Notes under the pieces: model-generated
The model's input: the letters and a program-made list of their open reading frames with translations, nothing else
Database searches by the model: none
Told to the model about the DNA's origin: nothing
NCBI RefSeq assembly: GCF_902499335.1
Contig: NZ_CABVQK010000003.1
Location: 558,001-622,000, forward strand
Direction: 5' to 3'
Source: Burkholderia lata
GTDB taxonomy: Bacteria; Pseudomonadota; Gammaproteobacteria; Burkholderiales; Burkholderiaceae
Length of the DNA: 64,000 nt
Shown here: positions 16,338-25,480 of the stretch, in pieces
Numbering within the stretch: the stretch's first letter is position 1
Layout: each line of letters opens with the position of its first letter
Position numbers and translations under genes: made by a program

Positions 16338-17666
16338 TCATGGCCGGGCTTCCAGGCGATCACCAACGGGCAATGCGAAGCGTGACGGGTGATGCATGAA
16401 AAGCGCGCTGATGATGGCAAGGACACCCAGGGCACTCAGATACCATGCGATGTAACGTGCATCTCCGCCGCCCAGAGCCAGCAGCGACGTCGCCACGAGC
16501 GGCGCGAGCCCGCCGCCGATCGCCCCGGAGACTTGCACCGCCATCGAAATCCCGCTGTAGCGCACTTCGGGCGGGAATTGCGCGGAGAACAGGCCGCCCT
16601 CCGGACCATACAGCGCCGCATAGACCACGCCGACTGCAATCGCGACTGCGGCCGTGATGGTGGCCGGATTCCTGCTTTGCAGCATCGTGAAGAAGACCGG
16701 CGCGAACACCAGAATGCCTGCTGCTCCCGCCATGAAAACCCACTTGAAGCCGATCCGGTCACCCAGCACGCCGGCTATCGGCATGGTGAACAGTGCCACG
16801 GCAGCGGCCCAGACCGTTGCATCCAGCATCACCGTGCGCGGGATGCCCAGCGTTCCCGTGGTGTACGCCAGCGCAAACGTGACGACGGTGTAGAACCACG
16901 TCACCTCGGCCAACCGACCGCCCATCACGATCAGCACTTCCTTGGGATAGCGGCGCAGCACGACCAGGGCCGGCACCTCGACCTTGTCGCCCTTGGTTTG
17001 CACGCGTGCGAAGTCGGGGGACTCGGCCACCTTGACTCGGATGAACCACCCCACGAGCAACAGCAGGACGCTGCACACGAACGGGATCCGCCATCCCCAG
17101 GACAACATGTCCTGTTCCGGCAGTTTCGCGACGGCGCCCATTGCGAGCGACGAAAGGATCAGGCCCGGCGCAACACCCGTCTGCGGCAGGCTGCCGAAGA
17201 AACCCTTCTTCCCCTCTGGTGCATGCTCGACGGCCATCAGCACGGCACCGCCCCACTCCCCGCCCACCGCGATCCCTTGCAGGACACGCATCACGACGAG
17301 CAGCACCGCGGCCCAGTATCCAATGCTGTCGTAAGACGGAATGAGGCCGATCAGAATGGTCGGGACACCCATCATGAAAAGCGTGATGAGCAACATGGAC
17401 TTGCGCCCGACCCGATCGCCGAAGTGCCCGAATACGATGCCGCCCAGCGGACGCGCAAAGAAGCCGACTGCATAGGTCGCGAACGCAGCCAATGTGCCCG
17501 TCACGGGATCGAAGGCAGGGAAGAAAATCTTGTTGAAGACCAGGGCCGCGGCGGTGCCGTACAGAAAGTAGTCGTACCACTCGATCGTGGTACCCATCAT
17601 GCTGGCCAGTCCGGCCGTGACATATTGACGGCGAGAGTTCGCCGCACGCGTAGCTGACGTTGTCAT
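16338..17666 (-). CDS. MFS metabolite:H+ symporter (MHS family)
   Basis: A 442-residue carrier of the metabolite:H+ symporter group (KgtP/ShiA/YhjE-like). TTIEWYDYFLYG in TM1 and HFGDRVGRKSMLL in loop 2-3 are family signatures; GGEWGGAVLM in TM5 is also typical. Likely importer of an organic acid or related solute, perhaps the substrate of the aldolase encoded 37 bases upstream. The start was chosen at MTTSAT; the open frame extends 150 bases upstream into the aldolase gene. Confidence 0.88.
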   Translation of the reverse strand: MTTSATRAANSRRQYVTAGLASMMGTTIEWYDYFLYGTAAALVFNKIFFPAFDPVTGTLAAFATYAVGFFARPLGGIVFGHFGDRVGRKSMLLITLFMMGVPTILIGLIPSYDSIGYWAAVLLVVMRVLQGIAVGGEWGGAVLMAVEHAPEGKKGFFGSLPQTGVAPGLILSSLAMGAVAKLPEQDMLSWGWRIPFVCSVLLLLVGWFIRVKVAESPDFARVQTKGDKVEVPALVVLRRYPKEVLIVMGGRLAEVTWFYTVVTFALAYTTGTLGIPRTVMLDATVWAAAVALFTMPIAGVLGDRIGFKWVFMAGAAGILVFAPVFFTMLQSRNPATITAAVAIAVGVVYAALYGPEGGLFSAQFPPEVRYSGISMAVQVSGAIGGGLAPLVATSLLALGGGDARYIAWYLSALGVLAIISALFMHHPSRFALPVGDRLEARP

Positions 17667-17703
17667 AGTGACTTCCGGGAGAACGATTCGAGAAAGCCGG
17701 CGG

Positions 17704-18486
17704 TCAGGCGACCGACAACGCAGGAATGCCGCGGGTCTGACGCGCCCAGTAATTGAAGGTCGCATTGACGATCGAGGGCTTGAGCAGATAGTCATGCGCC
17801 TCGGCGGCGAGCGCATCGCTCACCGGCGTCAACGGGCCGAAGGCAGCCTGTGCGCGAACCTGCAGGCGGGCGGCGCGCTCCAGGTATACCGACAGGTAGG
17901 TGGCTTCCTCGCAGGTCGCGCCCGCGGTCAGGTACCCGTGATGGGCAAGGATGATCGCTCGCTTGGATCCCAGCGCATCGGAAATGAGCACGCCTTCCTG
18001 GTCCGCAATGGGCACGCCCGGCCAGTCGGCCAGAAATGCGCAGTCGTCGTGCAGCGGCGTCATGTCCATCTGGGCAATCACCAGCGGCTGGCGTGCCGTC
18101 GCGAGGGCAGTTGCCCAAGGCGAATGGGTGTGGATGATGGCGTTCACGTCCGGACGCGCGTCATAAACCCACAGATGAAAGCGCGTGGCGGGATTGGCCA
18201 TGCCTTCACCCGTCAACGTATTCAGGTCGGCATCGACCTCGATGAAGTCGTCCGGGGTGGCTTCGTCGAAACCCAGCCCGAAACGAAGCGTCCAGTACGC
18301 ACCGGGGCGCTTCGACCGCACGCTGATCTGCCCGGCAAGCCCTGCCTCCTGTTCCGTCATCGCGAGAATCCGGCACGCGTAGGCCATGGTTTCCTGAACG
18401 CTGCGCTCGACGGCGCGCAGATGCTTCTTCATGTCATCCGTTGCGCGCTGGTCGAAATACGATTTCTCTCTGAGCTGGGTATCCAT
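17704..18486 (-). CDS. Class II aldolase/adducin family protein
   Basis: A 260-residue class II aldolase/adducin-fold protein. The zinc ligands are visible in AIIHTHSPWA and LAHHGYLTAG, and the N-terminal half carries GQISVRSKRPG in place of the usual GNxSxR motif. Members cleave or epimerise sugar phosphates, or decarboxylate; the substrate here is unknown. A GGAG motif 9 bases before the ATG supports the start. Forms a probable operon with the downstream MFS symporter and the upstream LysR gene. Confidence 0.85.
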   Translation of the reverse strand: MDTQLREKSYFDQRATDDMKKHLRAVERSVQETMAYACRILAMTEQEAGLAGQISVRSKRPGAYWTLRFGLGFDEATPDDFIEVDADLNTLTGEGMANPATRFHLWVYDARPDVNAIIHTHSPWATALATARQPLVIAQMDMTPLHDDCAFLADWPGVPIADQEGVLISDALGSKRAIILAHHGYLTAGATCEEATYLSVYLERAARLQVRAQAAFGPLTPVSDALAAEAHDYLLKPSIVNATFNYWARQTRGIPALSVA

Positions 18487-18588
18487 GCGATGTGTCTCCA
18501 ATAGGGTGGCTGTCGGCGCGGTGTGCGCGCGAAGACCCAATACTGTCGACACCGGCCACGGAGAGCCATGAAGCCCGACTCATAGCAG

Positions 18589-19482
18589 CTATTCCGGCCG
18601 TCCGCCTCGCAGTTCGTCGGCAAGTTTCGTGGTGCACTGCAGGAACGCTTTCACCAGCGGAGTTTGGCGTTTTCCTGCGTGCGTGATCGCCACCACGCGG
18701 CGGCGCAGCATCGGCGACACGACCGGCAGCTTGCGCAAGCCGTAGTTGGCCAGGAGCCTGTCGGGAATGTTCGACGGCAGAACGCAGTCTCCGACGCCCG
18801 ACGAGACCAGTTCGAGCATCGTGTCGATGGTTTCGGCTTCCGCGGAGAACTCTGGCTGCAGTCCAGCGCTTTGCAGCATGCGCCGCAGCGCGTAGTGGGC
18901 AGGGAATCCGACCAGCCGCAACGGAATGCGCGTCAAGTCCTGCGGGCCCGCGAGGGGACTTTCGACGCGCACGATCAACGCCATGTCATCGTCGAACAAG
19001 GGGTGCGACACGAGCGATTCCGCATCCACGACCGAATCGTAGACAAGCCCGATATCCGCCTTGCCGCATTCGACCAGCGCGACCACTTCAGGGGAACTGC
19101 GCCCGAGGATGGAGAGATTCACCTGCGGGTGCGTGCCGATAAAGCGCGCGACAAGGTCGGCCGTGAAGTAGTAGCTCAACGTATGCACCGTGGCCAGGCG
19201 CACCGTGCCGTGCGTGACGCCATGGCGCCGGACGCTCTCGACCGCGAAGTCGATGTCGCGATAAGCCGGCTGCACTGCGTTGTACAGCAACATCCCCGCT
19301 TCCGTGAGTTCCACGCCGCGCCCGGTACGGGCAAACAGCGGCTGCCCGATCGACGATTCCAGCGCCGCGAGTTGCTTGCTCAGCCCGGATTGAGTCTGAT
19401 CGAGCACATCCGCGGCCTTCGACAGTGTCCCCGATTCCGCTATGCATACGAAGTAGCGCAATTGCCGGTCCGTGGCTTCCAT
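18589..19482 (-). CDS. LysR-family regulator upstream of aldolase/MFS genes
   Basis: A 297-residue LysR protein: winged helix at residues 1-62 (MEATDRQLRYFVCIAESGTL, ADVLDQTQSGLSKQLAALE) and a substrate domain. It is transcribed in the same direction as the aldolase gene, 102 bases apart, so it may be part of the same transcript or have its own promoter. It probably controls the aldolase and symporter; effector unknown. Confidence 0.88.
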   Translation of the reverse strand: MEATDRQLRYFVCIAESGTLSKAADVLDQTQSGLSKQLAALESSIGQPLFARTGRGVELTEAGMLLYNAVQPAYRDIDFAVESVRRHGVTHGTVRLATVHTLSYYFTADLVARFIGTHPQVNLSILGRSSPEVVALVECGKADIGLVYDSVVDAESLVSHPLFDDDMALIVRVESPLAGPQDLTRIPLRLVGFPAHYALRRMLQSAGLQPEFSAEAETIDTMLELVSSGVGDCVLPSNIPDRLLANYGLRKLPVVSPMLRRRVVAITHAGKRQTPLVKAFLQCTTKLADELRGGRPE

Positions 19483-19625
19483 GTTCTTCTCGACAGTGGT
19501 TTCGTATCCTCAACAATCCTATCGCTCTTTTGCACGACGACGGAAGGTTCGCTGAGGGCAACCGGAACAGGAAGTCCCGCTCCGGCTACCTCCCGATGTC
19601 AACGGCCCTTATCCGATCCGCGCAC

Positions 19626-22600
19626 TTACCACTGGTAACCGACGCCCACCGACGCGCCGATATCGCCGCGCGACGTACTGCTCGCACTGCCCTTGACGAC
19701 CCATTTGCCGCTGTCGGAGATGGTCGACAAGCCGAGCGCGACACCGCTTTCGCCGCGCCACGTGGCGCCGCCGAGCGCGACCATGCTCTTGCCCGGCACA
19801 TACGCCTGCGGCAGGCCGGCCATCGCCATTGCCGTGGCGATGCCCGCGCTCAGGCGATGGTCCATGCCCTGCATGTCGCCGCGCACGCCGGCAATCTGGT
19901 TGCCGAAATTGCGTTCCGTCTCGCGCAGTTGGTTGACGTTGACCGCGTCGGTGCCGGCCGTGCCCGGCGCGACATTCACGATCTGGCGCTCCTGGCCGAC
20001 CGAACCCACCGACACCGCGTTGTCGCGGCTGCCGTCCGAACCGGCCCCCAGCGCAACCGAATTGTTGCCCGACGCCGCCGCGCCATTGCCGATCGCCGTC
20101 GAATTGCTGCCCGTCGCGCTTGCGTGGTTGCCAAGCGCCGCGCTGTTCGCGCCCGACGCGACCGCGCCCGTACCGCCGGCCACCGAATTGCTGCCGCTTG
20201 CGATCGGTGCGACCGGAACCTGGTCCTGGCTGACCTGGAACATGCCGCTGGCGCCGTTCGAGAGGTTCGTCACGTTGCCTTCGACACTCGTCACCCGATC
20301 GCCCAGGCTGGTGGTCTGCGTGGTGATCTGCTCGAACTTGCCGTCCACGATCTGGCCGGTCAGGTCCTGCACGCGCTGGTCGGTGTAATCCTTCGCCGCC
20401 TGGAGGGTCCCGTCGAGCTGGCGCAGGTTTACCGCGTCCGTCGCATCATGGCCGTCGGCCACGTTGCTGAGCGTACGTTCGGCACCCGGTGCGCCCACCG
20501 ACACCGTACCGGCCGTCTTGTTGTCGGCGCCGGAATACTTGCCGGTGTACGACTCCGCGCCACGATCGGCTACCGATCCCGCGCCCAGCGCGACGTCACC
20601 GTCCTTGTTCGCGACCGCACCGTTGCCTGCCGCGACCGTGTTCGCACCGTTGGCCGTTGCCGCCGGGCCCATCGCCGTGCTGCCCGCGCCGTTCGCCTGC
20701 GAATCGAGCAGTGGCGTCGTGCCACCGCTGTTCGCGTGGAAGTACTTGACGCCGCCGCCGTTCACGATACCGTCGATCTGACCGCTCAGGTTGTTCACGG
20801 TCTGGTTCGTCTGGTAAAGCTGCGAACCGTTGACCGCGTCGGTGCTCGTGGCCGACAGCTGGCCCGCCGCCACATTCGTGAGCGTCGTCGGCGTACCGCC
20901 CGGGTTCAGCGTCACGCTGTTGGTGTTGATCGAGCCGTCCGCGTTCGTGTCGTACTTCACCGCCCTGTCGCTGACTTGCTGTACCGTTCGATTCGTGTCG
21001 TTGAGCTGCGAACCGTTCACCGCGTCCGTGCTCGTCGCCGACACATTGCCCGGTGCCACGTTCGTGACCCTCTGGCCCGCCATGTCGAGCCCCGACCCCG
21101 ACAGCACGGGGCCGCCGTTGTCGATCCCCACGCTCGTGAACGTCGGCGTCTCGCTCGTCGTGATCGAGATCGTCGAACCGTCCTGCGTCAGCGCAATGTT
21201 CTTGCCGCCGTCGACCGTCATCGTCGCCCCCGGCTTGATTGCCGTCACCGACGTGCCGCTCGCGTTGCCGCTCGTCGTCACGTTCCAGCCTTCGTTCAAC
21301 GCGTTGATCGCGTCGCTGATCGTCGTCTGCTGGCCGCCTGCGATGTTGAACGTCGGCCCTGTCATCTTGCCCGTCGCCGGATCGTACGTTGCGCCACCGC
21401 CGATGAGCGATGCCGTGCTGCTGCCCAGGTTGTTCACGGTCAGGTTCGTCTGGTAGAGCTGCGAACCGTTGACCGCGTCCGTGCTCGTCGCCGACAGCTG
21501 GCCCGCCGCAACGTTCGTGAGCGTCGTCCCCGGTTTCAGCGTCACGGTGTTGATGGCACCGGTCTTCGGGTCGTCGTACTTCACCGCATCATTCCACACC
21601 GCGGTCAACTGGTTCAGGTTGACTGCATCGGTGCCGGCCGTGCCGCCCGCGACATTCTTGATCTGGCGTTCGCTGCCGGCCTTGCCGATCGACACTGCGC
21701 CGTTCGAAGCGATCGTATCGCCGCTGTACATTGCGCGTCCCGTTGCATTCGGCGAGCTGACGCTCCACGATCCGAGCACCACGCTGTCGGCGTCGCTTGC
21801 CGTCGCGCTTGCCCCCAGCGCCACCGAGCCTATACCCATGGCTCGTGTCTGGTTGTTGCCGTAGAGTGCGCCCCCCGCCACCGGACCGTTCGTCGACGCA
21901 TTTCCCGCGTTGATATCCGATGCACCGATCGCGATCGAACGGTAGCCCTCCGCAGCCGCCGAATTTCCGATCGCAATACCGCCTAGTGCCGGCGCATTGG
22001 AGACATTGCCGAGCGCTACCGAGTAGCCACCGTTTGCCGCCGACTGCCTGCCGATCGCAATACTCGAGCTCCCCCCTGCCTGCGCGACCGGTCCGATCGC
22101 AACACCCGAACCATTCGTGGCCACGGCGCCGAAACCCAGCGCGACACCAACCTGCGCAGCGCGAGCACTGTCACCGATCGCAATGCTGGCCTGGGCATCA
22201 GCGCTTGCACCCATGCCCAAAGCTACCGAACAGCCAAGGTCTGCCACATAAGTCGCTCCACTCACACCTTGGTTGGCAGTGGGAATTTGAAAACGTGAGC
22301 CCTGATAGCCCGGATTTCCTCGATCGAAGAGCCTCCCGAGACAAGGCGACGGGTTGGCACTCGGCTTCGATCCAGGAGGGATCCCCAGATCGGCCGTCGC
22401 GCCCGTCTTCGAATAGAAGTTTTCGATAATCGACGCTTGATTGGCGTATCTATCAAGGGGAAACCGCACATCGAGGGGATTCTGCCCGGCGTATGCGCGT
22501 GGCACCAACACCATCGACCCGCCGATCAGAAGCATGCCCATGGCTATCCGGACAACGTACTCCCGGCAATGGATCTCCGAAAAGTCAGGTGCACCACGCC

Positions 22601-22754
22601 CCCCTCGCGGCACCGGCGCGGACACGGATGGAGCAGACGCCCCCTGCGCAACCGACGCGCACGCCGTCTGCTTGCCTTGCGTCTTGCCCAATTCGGACGA
22701 AACAACCCAGATCCCGAGCGCCGCGCGCCAGATCACTTTGTACATTCGGTTCAT
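19626..22754 (-). CDS. Trimeric autotransporter adhesin (YadA-like, ESPR type)
   Basis: A 1042-residue surface protein. The start MNRMYKVIWRAALGIWVVSS is the extended signal peptide region (ESPR) of type V secreted proteins; the signal core follows near residues 70-95, ending AYAGQ. The passenger has YadA-head repeats (GSxSIAIG, YSVALGN), several necks (DAVNLNQL, DAVNGSQL) and a coiled-coil stalk. The last ~75 residues are the YadA-type anchor, ending in the terminal aromatic GVGYQW. Three copies of a block with NVAAGQLSATSTDAVNGSQL occur. Expected role: adhesion, autoaggregation or haemagglutination. An RcsB-like regulator gene lies upstream on the same strand. Confidence 0.92.
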   Translation of the reverse strand: MNRMYKVIWRAALGIWVVSSELGKTQGKQTACASVAQGASAPSVSAPVPRGGRGAPDFSEIHCREYVVRIAMGMLLIGGSMVLVPRAYAGQNPLDVRFPLDRYANQASIIENFYSKTGATADLGIPPGSKPSANPSPCLGRLFDRGNPGYQGSRFQIPTANQGVSGATYVADLGCSVALGMGASADAQASIAIGDSARAAQVGVALGFGAVATNGSGVAIGPVAQAGGSSSIAIGRQSAANGGYSVALGNVSNAPALGGIAIGNSAAAEGYRSIAIGASDINAGNASTNGPVAGGALYGNNQTRAMGIGSVALGASATASDADSVVLGSWSVSSPNATGRAMYSGDTIASNGAVSIGKAGSERQIKNVAGGTAGTDAVNLNQLTAVWNDAVKYDDPKTGAINTVTLKPGTTLTNVAAGQLSATSTDAVNGSQLYQTNLTVNNLGSSTASLIGGGATYDPATGKMTGPTFNIAGGQQTTISDAINALNEGWNVTTSGNASGTSVTAIKPGATMTVDGGKNIALTQDGSTISITTSETPTFTSVGIDNGGPVLSGSGLDMAGQRVTNVAPGNVSATSTDAVNGSQLNDTNRTVQQVSDRAVKYDTNADGSINTNSVTLNPGGTPTTLTNVAAGQLSATSTDAVNGSQLYQTNQTVNNLSGQIDGIVNGGGVKYFHANSGGTTPLLDSQANGAGSTAMGPAATANGANTVAAGNGAVANKDGDVALGAGSVADRGAESYTGKYSGADNKTAGTVSVGAPGAERTLSNVADGHDATDAVNLRQLDGTLQAAKDYTDQRVQDLTGQIVDGKFEQITTQTTSLGDRVTSVEGNVTNLSNGASGMFQVSQDQVPVAPIASGSNSVAGGTGAVASGANSAALGNHASATGSNSTAIGNGAAASGNNSVALGAGSDGSRDNAVSVGSVGQERQIVNVAPGTAGTDAVNVNQLRETERNFGNQIAGVRGDMQGMDHRLSAGIATAMAMAGLPQAYVPGKSMVALGGATWRGESGVALGLSTISDSGKWVVKGSASSTSRGDIGASVGVGYQW
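20787..21527 (-). repeat. Internal direct repeats in the adhesin stalk
   Basis: A ~100-base block starting CAGGTTGTTCACGG on the plus strand at 20787 recurs at 21425 with few differences, and a shorter relative lies near 20988-21062. They encode the neck/stalk module with SATSTDAVNGSQL. Such repeats allow length variation by recombination. Confidence 0.6.
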
Positions 22755-23101
22755 TTGCGTGTAGCAGTCTGTTTGAAGACCACGCATCAACTAACGCATG
22801 CCAAGTAATCAGGACTGCGACTTATTGTGCGTGCTCTTTTGATTTGTCGAAACGGAATGATCAGCCTTCAATCACCATCACCAGGAAATCGTGACGATCG
22901 CCATGGAATTCCGGCGATCGCCTGCTCGTATCACACGAGCAATGGCCCATACCGGTTTTGCGTCGGTCATCCGGGTGAGCTGTGACGAATTGTGCGGGCC
23001 GCTCGGTGGCTCGTACATCGGACTTGGACTAGATAACTTAATACATTGCAAGCTGTGCGAAATTGATTCGTAAACGGCCGCACACTGTCGTCCATTCGCA
23101 A
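22755..23101. other. Intergenic region between adhesin and RcsB-like regulator
   Basis: No convincing gene. It should carry the adhesin promoter and the end of the regulator transcript. The inverted repeat GCTCGT-ATCAC-ACGAGC (22924-22940) is the clearest structure and may be a terminator stem or a binding site. Confidence 0.4.
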
Positions 23102-23749
23102 TCAAAGCGCCGTCAGCCCGACTTCCATGCCGAATCTCAACAGTTCGATATCGCTGCAAAGCCGTAGCTTGCGCATCGCCGTGCCCTTCTGCGTGCTGAT
23201 GGTTTTCTTGCTTCGTCCTACTCGCGCCGCGATTTCATCGATCCCGATCCCGGATACGAACATCCGCACAACCTCCGCCTCTCGAGCGGTCAGCATGTTC
23301 AATCCGTTCCTGCCCGCCTTCAGGCCTTGCACAAGCGCCAGAATGCGCGGCGACAAATAGGGTTCGTGCGCATGTGCACGAACAATCGCGCAAAGCAGAT
23401 GATCGAGATCGTCCGCCTTGCTGACGATGCACTGCACGCCTTGCGTCAGCAACGCGTGCATCACGCCCGCGTTGTCCGATTGCGTGAGCACGACGATCCT
23501 CGTTGCCGGGCGACGCCGGTAAACGCCTTCGAGGCTGACGCCGCCGCCGTCGTTCCTTCCAAGCAGCGTCAGCTCGCACACCAATATGTCGAAATGGTTC
23601 TGATCCAGGTGCCTCACCAGATCCTCCGCGCAACGCGCTTCAACGACGTCACCGACGACCGGGTCGGCCTGCAGCGCAAGACGTACGCCCGCGCAAACGG
23701 CCGCGTGCGCGTCCGCAACCAGCACGCGCAGATTGATGAACTTGTTCAT
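23102..23749 (-). CDS. RcsB/NarL-like response regulator with altered receiver site
   Basis: A 215-residue two-domain protein. The receiver (1-125) aligns with RcsB, but the phosphoacceptor Asp is Glu (E59 in LVCELTLLG) and the acidic pair reads VADAH (D13, A14); K111 is kept. The output domain (145-210) is a LuxR helix-turn-helix very like RcsB (LTAREAEVVRMF, RSKKTISTQKGTAMRKL). Glu at the phospho-site often mimics the active state, so the protein may act without a kinase. The start MNKFIN fits the receiver; an open frame continues upstream. It lies 347 bases before the adhesin on the same strand, which suggests it controls it. Confidence 0.85.
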   Translation of the reverse strand: MNKFINLRVLVADAHAAVCAGVRLALQADPVVGDVVEARCAEDLVRHLDQNHFDILVCELTLLGRNDGGGVSLEGVYRRRPATRIVVLTQSDNAGVMHALLTQGVQCIVSKADDLDHLLCAIVRAHAHEPYLSPRILALVQGLKAGRNGLNMLTAREAEVVRMFVSGIGIDEIAARVGRSKKTISTQKGTAMRKLRLCSDIELLRFGMEVGLTAL

Positions 23750-23909
23750 GAATTCAATGCAGGTTATTGCTCCGCCGCATCGCCGACATCGCCGCTCCCC
23801 CGGGGTGGCGGGGGGAACGTCGCCCACGCGGGCCAACGCAATCGTCACGCCGGCGCGCGTCATGGTTTCCCGGAGTCGGCATTCTTCGGCATTTCCACAC
23901 AATCTTTAA

Positions 23910-23925
23910 GAGCCAAAACCGGCTC
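23910..23925. promoter_or_regulatory. GAGCC-N6-GGCTC palindrome before the second MocR gene
   Basis: GAGCCAAAACCGGCTC sits 14 bases before the ATG, matching the palindrome and spacing found before the paralogous MocR gene. The flanks (CAATC upstream, ATTCGAGGC downstream) are also kept. Confidence 0.55.
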
Positions 23926-23939
23926 AATTCGAGGCGTCA

Positions 23940-25412
23940 ATGGTTGCAAGGCACGTGTCCCGGCATGCATCGCCGACCTTGGTCGAAATCGACGTGCATC
24001 GGCATCTGGACGAGCCCATCGCTCGCCAGATCGTGCGGCAACTGCGGGGATTGATCGACAGTGGCAGGTTGCAGTCGGACGCCCGCCTGCCGGCAAGCCG
24101 CGACCTGGCCGCGCAATTGGGCGTGACGCGCAACTGCGTGGTCAACGCGTATGACGAGTTGATCGCGGTCGGCCTGCTCGAAGGGCGTGGCCGCCACGGC
24201 ACGTTCGTCCGCTCGGGCGCATCGGACGGCAGCGTGCGTCCCGCCCCGCGTACCCCGCTTCCCGCGGTACTCGAACGCCTGCAGGCGCCCACACCGGCCG
24301 ACGAAACCGGGGGCGCAGCGTCGCTAGACTGGCGGCCCGAAAGCGCACATGCTCATGCGCTGCCGCTCGACGTCTGGCGCAACGCATGCCGGGAGGCAGG
24401 CCGGCATCTTCCACCGCAGGACTACGGCGATCCACGAGGCGAACGCGGCCTGCGCCGTGGCATCGCACGATGGTTGCGTACGCATCGGTCTGTCGAGGTC
24501 GATCCTGATCACGTTGTCGTCACGCACGGCGTCGGTAACGATCTCCAACTGGTCTCGCAGGCATTGCTGAACGGCGGAGATCTGTGCGTGATCGAAGATC
24601 CGGGATACCAGAGGGCGATGACCGCGTTCACGCGGGCCGGCGCGACGGTCAGGCCGGTGCCCGTCGACCGTGACGGCTTGCTCGTCGAGCATGTCGTCGT
24701 CGACGGAGCCGTGCCGCAGATGGTGCACATCACGCCCGCGCATCAGTATCCGCTTGGCGGGCGCCTGCCGCGATCGCGCCGTGAAGCGCTGATCGAACTG
24801 GCCCGACAGCACGGCATCCTGATCGTCGAGCACGAGTACGACAGTGAATTCCAGCACGAAGGCACCCGGCTACCGCCGATCTTCGCGAGCGCGCCCGATA
24901 CCACGATGCTGATCGGCACGTTTTCCAGGGTGGTCGGCCCGTCGTTGCGGCTCGGCTTCATCGTGGCGCCCTCGGCGGTTGCCGAGGCGCTCGCCGCATT
25001 CGTTGATCGCGAATGCAAGCACGTGTCGCTGCCCGCGCAGCGGGTCGCCGAGTTCCTGCTCGCATCGGGCCAGCTCGACCGCCATCTGCGGCGCATGCAG
25101 CGGCACTATGCTGCGATGCGCAACACCCTGCTCGCCCGGCTCGCGGTGCATGCCGACCGCATCGACCTGCATGGCGACCGCGTCGGGCTGCACGTGTGGA
25201 TCGCCGGCCGCGATCCTGCGTTCGATCGCGCCCTGCGGGCCGCGCTGAAGTCGCGCGGCATCCGCTTCAACGAAGTCGCTCGCTTCTCCGCGCTGAACGA
25301 CGATATCCCCGGATTCGTGTTCGGGTACGGGTACTTGACGCCTGCAATGCTGGAGCGCTCGCTCGACGAAATCGACGATTGCATTCGGGCGCTGACTGGC
25401 GGAGCCTCATGA
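23940..25412 (+). CDS. MocR/PdxR-type regulator, paralogue of the 14813-16273 gene, PLP lysine replaced
   Basis: A 490-residue protein nearly collinear with the first MocR copy and identical over long runs (for example PASRDLAAQLGVTRNCVV). GntR helix-turn-helix at ~20-90, aminotransferase-like domain at ~125-485. The PLP motif reads GTFSR with Arg at 330, and the aspartate motif reads EHEYDSEF. Both copies share the same substitution, so it was probably present before the duplication. It is convergent with the DUF815 gene and adjacent to the adhesin regulator; its target is unknown. Confidence 0.88.
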   Translation: MVARHVSRHASPTLVEIDVHRHLDEPIARQIVRQLRGLIDSGRLQSDARLPASRDLAAQLGVTRNCVVNAYDELIAVGLLEGRGRHGTFVRSGASDGSVRPAPRTPLPAVLERLQAPTPADETGGAASLDWRPESAHAHALPLDVWRNACREAGRHLPPQDYGDPRGERGLRRGIARWLRTHRSVEVDPDHVVVTHGVGNDLQLVSQALLNGGDLCVIEDPGYQRAMTAFTRAGATVRPVPVDRDGLLVEHVVVDGAVPQMVHITPAHQYPLGGRLPRSRREALIELARQHGILIVEHEYDSEFQHEGTRLPPIFASAPDTTMLIGTFSRVVGPSLRLGFIVAPSAVAEALAAFVDRECKHVSLPAQRVAEFLLASGQLDRHLRRMQRHYAAMRNTLLARLAVHADRIDLHGDRVGLHVWIAGRDPAFDRALRAALKSRGIRFNEVARFSALNDDIPGFVFGYGYLTPAMLERSLDEIDDCIRALTGGAS

Positions 25413-25480
25413 TCATGATGGCTCCGCGCGCACCGGGATGAACTACGCGCGATGTTGCGCTCCGCGTGCTATCAGCAACG

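Noticed and set aside
20787..21527. Possible CRISPR-like repeat array
   Set aside because: The repeats are inside the adhesin coding frame, encode neck/stalk modules and are of uneven length and spacing.
19425..21986. Open frame of 853 codons on the plus strand
   Set aside because: Antisense to the autotransporter gene; its product is Arg/Ala-rich with no recognisable domain, while the minus strand encodes ESPR, head, stalk and anchor.
22891..23073. 60-codon open frame between adhesin and regulator
   Set aside because: No ribosome-binding site and no recognisable sequence; it lies in the adhesin control region.
25401..25425. Terminator at the end of the second MocR gene
   Set aside because: GGAGCC...GGCTCC arms are present around the stop codon, but the stem is short, the interior is mismatched and no T-run follows.
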